NCBI GenBank assembly: GCA_943787405.1
Contig: CALSMH010000003.1
Span: 415,854-479,853, forward strand
Source: an uncultured Nitrosomonadaceae bacterium
GTDB lineage: Bacteria > Pseudomonadota > Gammaproteobacteria > Burkholderiales > Nitrosomonadaceae
Length of the DNA: 64,000 nt
Direction: 5' to 3'
The notes beneath the pieces were generated by a model. That model was not told the DNA's origin. It made no database searches and saw nothing but the letters and a program-made list of their open reading frames with translations. Position numbers and translations under genes: made by a program. Positions 11,410 through 20,338 of the stretch are shown in pieces. The first letter of the stretch is position 1. Each line of letters opens with the position of its first letter.

Positions 11410-13107
11410 TTAATCACAGTTCTTATAGCTACGCTCTTCACATTCGATAGCTAGATTCTGTGCCTGCGTAATTTGTTCAGGAGTCATTTTTTTTGAGATT
11501 GAGATCCTCCATTTTTTAGCATTACTATTACCTTTATTTGCTGCAAGACTAAATCTCATATGTGCCCGAACATGATCTTGTCCTACTCCTTTACCATTCG
11601 CATACATCCAACCTAGGGCATATTGTGCTGATGGTAGACCTTGCTCTGCTGCGAGTCGATATAATCTTGCCGCCTCTTCATGATTTTGAGCTACACCTTT
11701 ACCATCAAAAAACATTAAACCAAGGTTATATTGGGCAAGTGAATTTCCTTTATCTGCTGCCAATTGATGCCATTTTGCAGCCTCTTGGAAATTCTGAACC
11801 ACCCCTTGCCCATTAGCATGCAACAAACCAAGATTATTTTGTGCAAGAGCATAGCCCTGTTCAGCCGACAAATGATACCATTTAGCAGCCTCTGAAAAGT
11901 CTTGTTTTACACCTTGTCCATGTCTGTACAACAAGCCAAGATTATACTCAGCATGGGCATTATGCTGCTCTGCAGCTAGTCGATATAGTTTCTCTGCTTC
12001 CTGATAGTCTTGCTCTACACCGTTACCACGCCTGTAGAGCAGGCCAAGGTTATTTTGTGCAAATGCATACCCCTGCTCTGCAGCCAATTCGTACCATTTT
12101 GCTGCCTCTTGGTAATCCTGGATAACGCCCAGGCCATCCTCATATAACAAGCCAAGATTATTTTGTGCGATTACCTTCCCTTGTGTTGCTGCAAGACGAT
12201 ATAACCTTGCAGCTTCCTGATGATTCTGAGTTACACCCTGCCCTAATCTGTACAATACCCCGAGGTTATATTGTGCATCTGCACTTCCCTGCCCGGCAGC
12301 GAGCTTAAACCATCGTGCAGCTTCGTCGTAGTCTTGAGTTACACCCCTCCCGCGCCAATACATTATGCTCAAATTATTCTGGGCAAGCGCATATCCTTGT
12401 TCAGCAGCTAACCGATACCATCTGATAGCTTCTTGGTAATTTTGCATCACACCTTGGCCATTCGAATTTAATAAACCAAGATTATTTTGTGCAAAAACAT
12501 TCCCTTGTTCTGCAGACAAGCGGTACCATTTAGCAGCCTGAGAATAATTTTGATTTACTCCTTGTCCTCGACTGTATTGCATGCCAAGGTTATACTGTGC
12601 GTTCGCATTACCCTGCCCTGCAGCTAGTCGATATAACTTCCCCGCCTCTTGATAATCTTGTTCCACACCTTTACCGCGACTGTATAATAGACCAAGATTA
12701 TTCTGTGCAAATGCATGTCCCTGTTCTGCAGCCAATTCGTACCATTTTGCTGCCTTCTGATAGTCCTGAATAACACCCTGGCCATCTTCATATAGTAAAC
12801 CAAGATTATTCTGTGCAACCGCATTCCCTTGTGTCGCAGACAAAAGATATAATCTTGCAGCCTCCTTAAGATCTTGCTCAACGCCCTGGCCATTAAAATA
12901 CATCACACCAAGAATATTCTGAGCAGCTGCATTTCCCTGCTTTACCATATGACGGATTATTTTGTCTGTTTTCTCAAAATCACCCGTAAAATAAGCCCGC
13001 TTGGCATCTAATAGCTTTGCATCGGACAACTTGTCAGCCATCGCTTGAGGAGATAAAGTAAACACAAGTAGATGACTTAGAAGAATCCACTTTAGAAACT
13101 GCCGCAT
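11410..13107 (-). CDS. Secreted Sel1-repeat (TPR-like) protein, 13 repeats
   Basis: A 565-aa protein with a cleavable signal peptide (hydrophobic residues 8-24, ending AMA-D) followed by 13 complete 36-residue Sel1 repeats, each of the form A-NNLG-LY--G-GV-Q-Y-EA--WY-LAAEQG, and a short C-terminal helix with two Cys. Sel1 repeats make right-handed solenoids that scaffold protein contacts in the periplasm or at the surface. The partner is unknown. The repeats have a higher-order pattern: repeats 2-5 match repeats 8-11 closely (for instance EDGQGVIQDYQ and EDGLGVIQDYQ), a six-repeat, 216-residue shift. At DNA level the copies near 12061 and 12709 align at exactly 648 bp. Function beyond scaffolding cannot be stated. 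Confidence 0.9.
   Translation of the reverse strand: MRQFLKWILLSHLLVFTLSPQAMADKLSDAKLLDAKRAYFTGDFEKTDKIIRHMVKQGNAAAQNILGVMYFNGQGVEQDLKEAARLYLLSATQGNAVAQNNLGLLYEDGQGVIQDYQKAAKWYELAAEQGHAFAQNNLGLLYSRGKGVEQDYQEAGKLYRLAAGQGNANAQYNLGMQYSRGQGVNQNYSQAAKWYRLSAEQGNVFAQNNLGLLNSNGQGVMQNYQEAIRWYRLAAEQGYALAQNNLSIMYWRGRGVTQDYDEAARWFKLAAGQGSADAQYNLGVLYRLGQGVTQNHQEAARLYRLAATQGKVIAQNNLGLLYEDGLGVIQDYQEAAKWYELAAEQGYAFAQNNLGLLYRRGNGVEQDYQEAEKLYRLAAEQHNAHAEYNLGLLYRHGQGVKQDFSEAAKWYHLSAEQGYALAQNNLGLLHANGQGVVQNFQEAAKWHQLAADKGNSLAQYNLGLMFFDGKGVAQNHEEAARLYRLAAEQGLPSAQYALGWMYANGKGVGQDHVRAHMRFSLAANKGNSNAKKWRISISKKMTPEQITQAQNLAIECEERSYKNCD
11900..12860 (-). repeat. Higher-order 648-bp internal duplication in the Sel1 gene
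   Basis: Segments around 12061-12200 and 12709-12850 read as nearly the same sequence at a constant spacing of 648 bp (six 108-bp repeats). Neighbouring 108-bp units are much less alike than units six apart. Block limits are approximate because I compared by eye. Confidence 0.7.
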
Positions 13108-13251
13108 ATTTCTTGATCCTTCCTATATTTTATAAAAAAATAAATGAGACTACTAGTTGACCATAGGTCCTCACATATTGATACCCATAAATCTAAGATT
13201 TCATTCCGAATCGTTTCATATTTTACGGTTAATCTTATGCTATTTAAATAG

Positions 13252-15354
13252 TCAAAAACTTGCACGCACTGTAAAACGAATACTACGTGGCTCAGCCGGG
13301 TGAATATGTTTATCTGCTACAGATGCCGCTTCTCCACTTAACTGAGATCTATAAAAATAGGAAATATCATTAGGTTTGCTACCGATCAGATTAAACACAT
13401 CCATGGAAACCTGAAGGTATTTTGCGAAGCGATAGCCAGCCCGTAGATTCACCAATGTAGAGCTAGACCCAACCTGAGAGTTATCCTTGATTAGTGGCCT
13501 AGGACCAAAATGGCGTAAGCGTATCCCACCAAACCAATTATTACGATCAACAGAAACACCAACTGATGCAACGCGCTGCATCGAGCCCGGAATATAATTA
13601 CCCAGATGGCCATTACCACGGAATCTAGCTCGAGAAAAAGAAAGATCGGCATCTATAACAACCCAATTAACAGGCCTCCAATAATTAGTGAATTCAATAC
13701 CCCTTCGCAAACTTGGGCGACTTGCCTCAGTGCTACCGGCATCGCCAACAAATATTAGCTCAGAATCAACATGTAGCTGCCAGATAGATACTGTTGTCTG
13801 TAAGCCCGGCACAATACCTGTACGAAAGCCAACCTCATAGCCCCAGGTACGAACTAACGGGGTCGCCCGCCGTGTTGAAACAGTTGGTGAGTTAGGGTCA
13901 ACCCGCTTTGTTATGCCACGAGCATCATTACTATGAAATCCCCCTCCACCATTTAGATAAAACTCAGTTTTACTCCATGGCCCAAAAACAAATGCAAGTT
14001 TCGGGCTTATCATGTTGTCGCTTTTTTTCCCTGAGTTAGCTTCAAGATTGCTATCTACATTAAAATGATAAAAATCATTACGCACCCCAATAACAGAACG
14101 GAACCAAGGTGACCACTGCATACGATTCTCAGCATAAAATGATATGTTGTACTCATTTAATATATCCCGCCGCACAATAGTTGGGTGAAGCTTTCCGTCA
14201 GAATCAAGCTTCGCCATAGGAACGCCCCCTTGTACACGGGAAAGGCTTGCCGGATTAACATTATCGTAGCGCATTTGAAAACCAACAGTATTTTCCATTT
14301 CACGATTACTCAAATTTCCAAACCAAGAGTGACTACTATTTAAGCCCCAAGTATTCCTATCTTCTTTCTGTTGAATCTGATCACCTACAGTAGGAAAATT
14401 TAGAAAATTGGTAAAGTTAGAGTTCAATTCAAATTCAGAACGAACATAGTAAGCATTTGCACGAATTGCCTTTAGTTCATTTTTGCGCGCCCACTGACTT
14501 GATAGGCTATAACGTGATGTGTTTACACTATCACTGGGGCTTAATGAGCCAAAACGTCCAATAACCCCACCCTCTATGGCACGTTTAGGAACCTGGTTTG
14601 TGGCATTACCATTAGCCTTAAAAGCCATAGCAGTAACTTCAAAGCCATTGTCAGGTACACCCTGACTATATCGGGTAATAAGGCTAAAATTACGAAAATC
14701 CTGTTTGACATCCCACGGCCCATCATATTTTTTTAATTTTAGGCCAAATAAAAGATTACCATTACTGATTCTCGTTGAACCTGCAAGAAGGATGCTGTGG
14801 TAATTAAATCGCCCCACAGTATATTCGGCTATGGCTTTAGGTAGTACACGAACATAGTCCAAATATGCTGCACCTGCTGAAGAAAAATCTCCTTCTCTTG
14901 CAGAATAAGGCCCCTTTTTATAGCGCATACTCCCCAACAACTCTGGTATAAGAAAATTTAAATCTGTATATCCCTGTCCATGTGCATGACTGCGCTGATT
15001 AATTTGCATACCACCGACTGTTGTCAAAAAATCAGTACCATGGTCTAAATTAAACCCGCGAAGAAAAAATTGATTTGCTTTCCCATTTGAAGAATGTTGG
15101 GTAACAATTAAACCAGGAACAAATTCAAGTACTTCACCAGGGCGAAGTATCGGCCTAGTATCAAGCTGCATTTTCGTAATAGTCCCTTCACTTGAGCTAG
15201 TAGCAGTACCAATAAGGTTGTCTGATTTAGCAGTTATCTCTACCGGATCAAGAGTTGGCACACCACCCGCCTGAATCGGTACTGAAAACAGAATCAATAT
15301 AAAGAAAACTAATAAGAGAATAATTGAATAAAATCTGTCTACCAGAGGATTCAT
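13252..15354 (-). CDS. TonB-dependent outer-membrane receptor
   Basis: A 700-aa outer-membrane receptor for energised uptake. An N-terminal signal/anchor (about residues 10-29) is followed by a TonB-box-like LDPVEITA, a plug domain (RPILRPGEVLEFVPGLIVTQHSS, FLRGFNLDHGTDF) and a beta-barrel ending in the classic aromatic C-terminus (RSIRFTVRASF). A FNLDHGTDF/QRSHAHGQGY style plug is typical of receptors often annotated as ferric-siderophore or metal receptors, but the ligand cannot be read. A Fur-box-like palindrome lies 49 bp upstream of the start, which argues for iron control. AOB have high iron demand (haem-rich HAO), which fits. No sigma/anti-sigma pair or transporter gene is adjacent. 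Confidence 0.92.
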   Translation of the reverse strand: MNPLVDRFYSIILLLVFFILILFSVPIQAGGVPTLDPVEITAKSDNLIGTATSSSEGTITKMQLDTRPILRPGEVLEFVPGLIVTQHSSNGKANQFFLRGFNLDHGTDFLTTVGGMQINQRSHAHGQGYTDLNFLIPELLGSMRYKKGPYSAREGDFSSAGAAYLDYVRVLPKAIAEYTVGRFNYHSILLAGSTRISNGNLLFGLKLKKYDGPWDVKQDFRNFSLITRYSQGVPDNGFEVTAMAFKANGNATNQVPKRAIEGGVIGRFGSLSPSDSVNTSRYSLSSQWARKNELKAIRANAYYVRSEFELNSNFTNFLNFPTVGDQIQQKEDRNTWGLNSSHSWFGNLSNREMENTVGFQMRYDNVNPASLSRVQGGVPMAKLDSDGKLHPTIVRRDILNEYNISFYAENRMQWSPWFRSVIGVRNDFYHFNVDSNLEANSGKKSDNMISPKLAFVFGPWSKTEFYLNGGGGFHSNDARGITKRVDPNSPTVSTRRATPLVRTWGYEVGFRTGIVPGLQTTVSIWQLHVDSELIFVGDAGSTEASRPSLRRGIEFTNYWRPVNWVVIDADLSFSRARFRGNGHLGNYIPGSMQRVASVGVSVDRNNWFGGIRLRHFGPRPLIKDNSQVGSSSTLVNLRAGYRFAKYLQVSMDVFNLIGSKPNDISYFYRSQLSGEAASVADKHIHPAEPRSIRFTVRASF

Positions 15355-15403
15355 TAAACAAAATTATTAATTAATTTACAGATCAACAATTAATCGATTT
15401 AGA

Positions 15404-15418
15404 TGAGACTTATTCTCA
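15404..15418 (-). promoter_or_regulatory. Putative Fur box upstream of the TonB receptor
   Basis: A 7-1-7 inverted repeat (TGAGACT-T-ATTCTCA, 6 of 7 pairs) resembles the Fur operator model TGATAATnATTATCA. It extends to ATGAGA/TCTCAT at 15403-15419 and lies 49 bp before the receptor start. Confidence 0.65.
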
Positions 15419-15521
15419 TTTATTTATACAAGGATCTTGTTTATAGTATAACTATTAATATATAAAGAATAAATAGATATAATTTGTATTTATTTATTCT
15501 ATTTAAATAGCAAAAAATAGA

Positions 15522-15536
15522 TGAGAATTATTTACA
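15522..15536. promoter_or_regulatory. Second, weaker Fur-like half-palindrome
   Basis: TGAGAAT-T-ATTTACA, 5 of 7 pairs in the 7-1-7 model, in the 292-bp divergent region between the TonB receptor and the small secreted protein. It could serve either gene. Confidence 0.35.
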
Positions 15537-15647
15537 TAGTAAATTATTACTATTGTGTGGGGGCATAAAATATTGACTATGAACATAGTTGATTTATGAT
15601 CACAGCTAATAAGATATTTATCTTTCTTATTTTTTTGGAAGAATAGT

Positions 15648-15932
15648 ATGAGAATAATAGCTATGCTTATTTCTCTATTTATAGTTACTGTGACTAGTGC
15701 AGTACCTCCAATACTTATAGACCAGAAAACAGGGCAGTATCTTGGCAACCTAAGTACTAACCAGAATGACCCAGATTCAGTTAGTAATCCACACGGACGC
15801 TATGGATCAAAAGACTCAGAAGACAGTATCAACAATCCGGATGGAAAATATGGAAGCCCTCAAAGTAATGATAGTCTGAATAATCCATATGCGACCAATC
15901 CACCCATAGTTCTTGATCCAGAAAACAAGTAA
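15648..15932 (+). CDS. Small secreted protein with DS-NNP-GxYGS repeats
   Basis: A 94-aa protein with a signal peptide (residues 1-18, cleavage after TSA) and a mature chain built from repeats of the form DS(V/I)(S/N)NP-G(R/K)YGS: DSVSNPHGRYGS, DSINNPDGKYGS and a degenerate DSLNNPYAT. Short proteins of this pattern occur as hypotheticals in many proteobacteria; no function is known to me. The Shine-Dalgarno GGAAGAA lies seven bases before ATG 15648, supporting the start. It is divergent from the TonB receptor, and a Fur-like site lies between them, so iron-linked expression is possible but unproved. The chain is polar and lacks Cys. Confidence 0.75.
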   Translation: MRIIAMLISLFIVTVTSAVPPILIDQKTGQYLGNLSTNQNDPDSVSNPHGRYGSKDSEDSINNPDGKYGSPQSNDSLNNPYATNPPIVLDPENK

Positions 15933-16245
15933 ATAAGACTCCCTCATCCAGGGGAAAATTCTGTTCTAACATTCTGTGCTCCATTTCTACGGATAGCATT
16001 TTTTCTAATCTCTGAAACTCTAGCTCTTATTCGAAAGCCAAATAACTTCTTATATTGGTAGCTTTGAATTATGAGTGACACATAGTGATACGCTCATACC
16101 TCTTGCAGGTATTGCAATATAATATACATAACTGCTATAAGATTGAGGTCCATTTGCGAGAGTTCGTATGGAGAAGCTCTCGCGCATAATGAAAATTATT
16201 TGGGTTCTATGAGAATAACATCGAGAATGGGGAGCCGGGTTGCTT
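15933..16245. other. 313-bp intergenic region
   Basis: No open frame is convincing on either strand. A 7-bp GC-rich hairpin (16156-16162 with 16177-16183) lies 63 bp beyond the rmlA stop and could end the long minus-strand polysaccharide transcript, although no T-run follows it. Confidence 0.5.
16156..16183 (-). terminator. Weak hairpin after rmlA
   Basis: GCGAGAG and CTCTCGC pair around a 14-nt loop. There is no U-tract on the minus strand. It marks the left end of the polysaccharide locus. Confidence 0.3.
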
Positions 16246-17133
16246 TCATCTTCGCGTCTCTCCCTTGAGCAAACACTTCAGGTATTGCCCATAGCCGTTC
16301 TTAGAAAGTCGCTGCGCCAGTTTTTCAAGCTGCTCGGAACTGATGAAGCCTTTATGGTAAGCGGTTTCTTCCGGGCATCCTATTTTCAAGCCTTGGCGGT
16401 ACTCAATAGTCTTGATGAAATTGCCAGCTTCAATCAGGCTTTCATGGGTGCCAGCGTCTAGCCAGGTGTAGCTCCGGTCCATAATTTCCACATTGAGCTG
16501 GTCACGCTCGAGGTAAATACGGTTCAGATCAGTGATTTCTAACTCGCCCCGCACTGATGACTTGAGGTTCGCAGCAATATCAATAACCTGATTATCATAA
16601 AAATATAGGCCAGTAACGGCATAGTTGCTTTTGGGGCTTGCGGGCTTTTCTTCAAGACTAGTGGCGTTACCTTCGGCATCGAAGGCGACTACGCCATAGC
16701 TTTTAGGGTCTTGCACATAGTAAGCAAAAACGGTTGCACCCTGATCGTGCGCCATAGCTCGCTCAAGCTGGATGTGCAGATCATGACCATAGAAGATGTT
16801 GTCGCTCAACACTAATGCGCTGGGCGCGTTGCCTATAAATTCTTTGCCAATGATAAAGGCGGAGGCGATACCGTCCGGGCTAGATTCAACGGCGTAGCTC
16901 AGACTGAGGCCCCAATCACTGCCGTCACCCAGCAGTTGCTCAAAACGTGGCGTATCTTGCGGAGTGGAGATAATGAGAATGTCACGTATACCAGCCAGCA
17001 TCAAGGTACTGAGCGGATAATAGATCATCGGCTTGTCGTAAATAGGCAGAAGTGGTTTAGAGATAACCCTGGTCAACGGGTAGAGCCTAGTGCCGGAGCC
17101 GCCAGCGAGGACGATACCTTTTCGTTTCGTCAT
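16246..17133 (-). CDS. rmlA: Glucose-1-phosphate thymidylyltransferase
   Basis: Makes dTDP-glucose from glucose-1-phosphate and dTTP, the entry step for dTDP-rhamnose and many dTDP-deoxysugars. The 295-aa protein is full length. The nucleotide-binding signature [16 protein letters not shown] is at 6-21, followed by [18 protein letters not shown], with the Asp of [11 protein letters not shown] and the EEKP motif near residue 160. The usual partners rmlB, rmlC and rmlD are absent here (the RmlD-like gene at 34.5-35.4 kb is within another operon), so dTDP-glucose must be processed by genes elsewhere. It is the last gene of the polysaccharide run, 122 bp after a glycosyltransferase, and its base composition looks higher in GC than its neighbours. 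Confidence 0.95.
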   Translation of the reverse strand: MTKRKGIVLAGGSGTRLYPLTRVISKPLLPIYDKPMIYYPLSTLMLAGIRDILIISTPQDTPRFEQLLGDGSDWGLSLSYAVESSPDGIASAFIIGKEFIGNAPSALVLSDNIFYGHDLHIQLERAMAHDQGATVFAYYVQDPKSYGVVAFDAEGNATSLEEKPASPKSNYAVTGLYFYDNQVIDIAANLKSSVRGELEITDLNRIYLERDQLNVEIMDRSYTWLDAGTHESLIEAGNFIKTIEYRQGLKIGCPEETAYHKGFISSEQLEKLAQRLSKNGYGQYLKCLLKGETRR

Positions 17134-17255
17134 GATTTTTTCTCAATTATTTCAGTTAATATACGAACGACTCTCTTCGTTAAAACATCCTTCTCCCCAC
17201 AACATAATCAGACATGCCATTTGGTAGACTGGAGCAAGGCGCGTGGCTTATCAGA

Positions 17256-18356
17256 CTAAGCAATGCAACGTTCGATAAAAGACAAATAGGCCGGTAAGAA
17301 GCGCTCTCTGGAATATAATTTGACGGTCTCCAGCGCATTCGACTTCATGTTCGACATCTCTTTATTGTGCGTTCTTAGAGCAAATATCAATCGGACATAG
17401 TCTGATACAGAATTGCCTGTTACCAAGTAGCCATTGTTCCCATTGTGAACCAAATCTTTAATACCAGCAATGTCATTGGCTATCACGAGGCACTCACTCG
17501 CCATGGCCTCCATTACAGCGTAAGACAGACCCTCATGTAGACTCGGCAAGATCAAACAATCCGCCTTCGACAGAACCTCAGGCAGATTTTTTACAAAACC
17601 CATGCAAATAATATTAGGGGGGAGCTTTGTAAGCACTTTCAGAACATCTGATTGTTGCGGCCCACAGAGAATCAGCTTGATGCTAAAGTCTTTGACGTGA
17701 TCTCGCCACATCCTCAGGACCAGCTCAAAGCCCTTGCGCCTTTCTGGCCGCCCAATAAAGAGCACAACAATGTCTTCTTCTAAGATACTGTAGTCCTTTC
17801 TAAACGAAGAATCAGAATAGAGAGATGCTCTGTGTCTTTCCAAGTCAATTCCGCATGCTGACCCGCTGGCAATAATAGACACATTAGTCAAAGGCCTAAC
17901 GCTAAGTATCAAATCTTTCATCTCCAATGAGACGGTAACAATCTCGGTTGCCAAACTACAGTTTATTCTTTCTATTAGTCTCAGAAATCGTCGTAAGAAT
18001 CCCCTGTACCCAACGAATGGAACCCCATGGTTATAGTAAAGACGTGATTCCACACCCATCAACCAAGCAGCGAATAGAGGGAGCATCGAAGATTTTGTAT
18101 TGTGGCTGACTACTAGATCAGGTTTTTGCACTGCAAATAAAGCACATAACTTTGCGAACGCAAGAAAAATTCCTGGCAGATTCCGTATACTGAGGTCATA
18201 TGGAATTATTTTCCCACTGATACCTGATACATTAGTAGATGTAACTATTGTCGAGATATAGCCCCTACTACGCTCAGCTAAGATAAGCGGATCGACGAAA
18301 TTGGATGCAAAATTCCCGTTAGGGTGAAAGTGAATTATTTTTCGTGGGGGCATCAT
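17256..18356 (-). CDS. Glycosyltransferase family 4 (GT-B fold)
   Basis: A 366-aa retaining GT-B glycosyltransferase. The C-terminal domain (about 190-340) carries VVLFIGRPERRKGFE, the donor-binding loop, and the EX7E motif in EGLSYAVMEAMAS near 280-292. The N-terminal domain has PDLVVSHNTKSS and YYNHGVPFVGYRG blocks that resemble CapM/WbnK/PglA-type transferases acting on lipid-linked glycans. Donor and acceptor cannot be read. The start could be either of the first two Met codons. It lies 142 bp after galE in the same direction. Confidence 0.88.
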   Translation of the reverse strand: MMPPRKIIHFHPNGNFASNFVDPLILAERSRGYISTIVTSTNVSGISGKIIPYDLSIRNLPGIFLAFAKLCALFAVQKPDLVVSHNTKSSMLPLFAAWLMGVESRLYYNHGVPFVGYRGFLRRFLRLIERINCSLATEIVTVSLEMKDLILSVRPLTNVSIIASGSACGIDLERHRASLYSDSSFRKDYSILEEDIVVLFIGRPERRKGFELVLRMWRDHVKDFSIKLILCGPQQSDVLKVLTKLPPNIICMGFVKNLPEVLSKADCLILPSLHEGLSYAVMEAMASECLVIANDIAGIKDLVHNGNNGYLVTGNSVSDYVRLIFALRTHNKEMSNMKSNALETVKLYSRERFLPAYLSFIERCIA

Positions 18357-18498
18357 CTTTGAACCTATACATCAACAAGAGGGGCGCCAAATAAAAAATT
18401 TTCTCAAAATTAACTCACCATCTTATGGTAGAACCAGAATTTAGCAAGCTAAATGGTGCATACAACACCAATAATATCAAGATTGCCGGTAGCAGACA

Positions 18499-19515
18499 TC
18501 AAGAAAAACCATTCGGATTCATCTGCTGCCAGCGCCAAGAATCAGCGCACATTTGATCGAGACCTCGAGTTGCATGCCAATCAAGCATTGACGCCGCCAA
18601 AGAAACATCAGCATAACAAGCGGCAATATCCCCTGGGCGCCTTGCAACAATTTCGTATGGAATTGCACGGCCACTTGCTTTCTCATAAGCTTGAATTACA
18701 TCCAGCACGCTATACCCCCTACCAGTCCCTAGATTGACTGTAAACGAAAGGCCGCCATTGAACAGCTGAGAAAGTGCCACCACATGCCCCTGCGCCAAAT
18801 CCATCACGTGAATATAGTCACGCACACCAGTTCCATCTGTAGTAGGGTAATCGCTTCCATAAACACGCAATTTATCCAGCTTCCTAATGGCAACCTGCGC
18901 CACAAAAGGCATTAAATTATTGGGAACACCGCGCGGGTCTTCGCCAATCAACCCACTTTCATGTGCCCCGACCGGATTGAAGTAGCGCAAATAAGCAATA
19001 CGCCAACCATTATCCGAACGCTCAAGGTCGCGCAGAATCTGCTCGCTCATCAGTTTGGTCTGACCATATGGGTTGCTCGCGGACAAAGGGAAATTTTCTT
19101 TAATCGGCACCGTATGAGGATCGCCGTATACCGTTGCGGAGGAGCTGAACACCAGATTCTGAACCCCATGCAACGTCATCACCTTACTTAGCGTCAATAG
19201 TCCATTTAAATTTGTATCGTAATAGACAAGAGGATCTCCGACGGATTCACCCACCGATTTCAGTGCTGAAAAATGAATCACGGAATCTATTTTTTTCTCT
19301 GAAAATAACCTGCCAAGCAAAGCTGCATCCCTTACATCACCTTCAACAAAGCACGGCTGCGTCTGTGTGATCTTAGCAACCCGCCCGACCACTTCGGCGG
19401 CACTATTGCATAAGTTATCCAGTCCAATAACTTCATATCCAGCAGCAAGCAAGGTGCACCAGGCATGCGAGCCGATATAGCCAGTTCCTCCGGTTAAAAG
19501 AATTGTCTTTTTCAT
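18499..19515 (-). CDS. galE: UDP-glucose 4-epimerase
   Basis: Interconverts UDP-glucose and UDP-galactose (or the GlcNAc/GalNAc pair) using bound NAD. The 338-aa extended SDR has GGTGYIGSH at 9-17, the SSSATVYGDP strand near 123-132 carrying the catalytic Ser/Thr, and Tyr-x-x-x-Lys in YGQTKLMSE near 149-157. The segment FNPVGAHESGLIGEDPRG and a C-terminal GYSVLDVI are GalE-specific. It would provide galactose or GalNAc for this locus. It starts 10 bp after the GT2 gene, so it is in the same operon. Confidence 0.95.
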   Translation of the reverse strand: MKKTILLTGGTGYIGSHAWCTLLAAGYEVIGLDNLCNSAAEVVGRVAKITQTQPCFVEGDVRDAALLGRLFSEKKIDSVIHFSALKSVGESVGDPLVYYDTNLNGLLTLSKVMTLHGVQNLVFSSSATVYGDPHTVPIKENFPLSASNPYGQTKLMSEQILRDLERSDNGWRIAYLRYFNPVGAHESGLIGEDPRGVPNNLMPFVAQVAIRKLDKLRVYGSDYPTTDGTGVRDYIHVMDLAQGHVVALSQLFNGGLSFTVNLGTGRGYSVLDVIQAYEKASGRAIPYEIVARRPGDIAACYADVSLAASMLDWHATRGLDQMCADSWRWQQMNPNGFS

Positions 19516-19525
19516 TTAGCGAACT

Positions 19526-20338
19526 TCACTTTAATTTATCACGCAACACACTTAAAAATAACCTGCGCAAATATTTAAGCAGGGAGAAAAACACAATACA
19601 CGAATAATAGACAGGCGAAATCGATCCATCTAGATAAATTCTCCTGTAGGTATCAAGTTCTCCACATTCCATTCCCCATAAATTACTGGTTAATCCTTTA
19701 TCTCCAAAGTCCGCCTTATAGGAATACGCCATGGGTAATTCCAGTAACCATAAAGAATTCCCATCCATTACAATCTTAAGCCAAAGCAAATAGTCTTCGG
19801 CATATCGTTTGATCGGGTCAAATCGATTAGTGATTTCACTACGAAGCATGACAGAGCGTGTCGGGAAGCAATTCGAGATCAATAGAGAACGGCGACCAAC
19901 AGGATGTGCATTAAGTTTCTTCGGCAAATTTTGTGGCATTACGCCGGGTTTTATCCAAATGCTCAAATGTCCCGTCATCGTCACTTCGGGGTGCGACTCC
20001 ATCCATTCATATTGGATCTCTAGTTTTCTTGGATGCCAGCTGTCATCGGAATCCAAAAAGGCCAAATAAGGTTGTTGCACCTCATCCCATCCAGCATTAC
20101 GCGCCGCACCAGGGCCTCCATTCTTCGGTAACAGCATCACTTTAATAGTGATTTTATCTTGAAATTTTCGTTGTAAATCGTATAGAGTAGAGAGTGTCTC
20201 CCCCTCATCCTGGCTACAATCCTCCACCAGCAGAATTTCTTTCGGAAGCAATGTTTGGCGGGTCACCGATTCAACAGCTCGCGCTATGGTATCCACGCAG
20301 CGATAGCACGGAATGATTACACTGACTGGTGCCTGCAT
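19526..20338 (-). CDS. Glycosyltransferase family 2
   Basis: Inverting GT-A transferase, 270 aa from the chosen start. APVSVIIPCYRCVDTIARAV at the N-terminus and the metal-binding DxD in AFLDSDDSWHPRKLE are typical. I chose ATG 20338, which shares one base with the upstream stop (TAATG), instead of an ATG 72 bp further upstream inside the previous gene. C-terminal residues are basic and hydrophobic, suggesting peripheral membrane contact. Located between galE (10 bp) and a CgeB-like transferase. Donor and acceptor unknown. Confidence 0.9.
   Translation of the reverse strand: MQAPVSVIIPCYRCVDTIARAVESVTRQTLLPKEILLVEDCSQDEGETLSTLYDLQRKFQDKITIKVMLLPKNGGPGAARNAGWDEVQQPYLAFLDSDDSWHPRKLEIQYEWMESHPEVTMTGHLSIWIKPGVMPQNLPKKLNAHPVGRRSLLISNCFPTRSVMLRSEITNRFDPIKRYAEDYLLWLKIVMDGNSLWLLELPMAYSYKADFGDKGLTSNLWGMECGELDTYRRIYLDGSISPVYYSCIVFFSLLKYLRRLFLSVLRDKLK

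Noticed and set aside
15649..15663. Third Fur-like sequence within the start of the small secreted gene
   Set aside because: Right half-site matches poorly and it lies inside the coding sequence; likely chance in AT-rich DNA.
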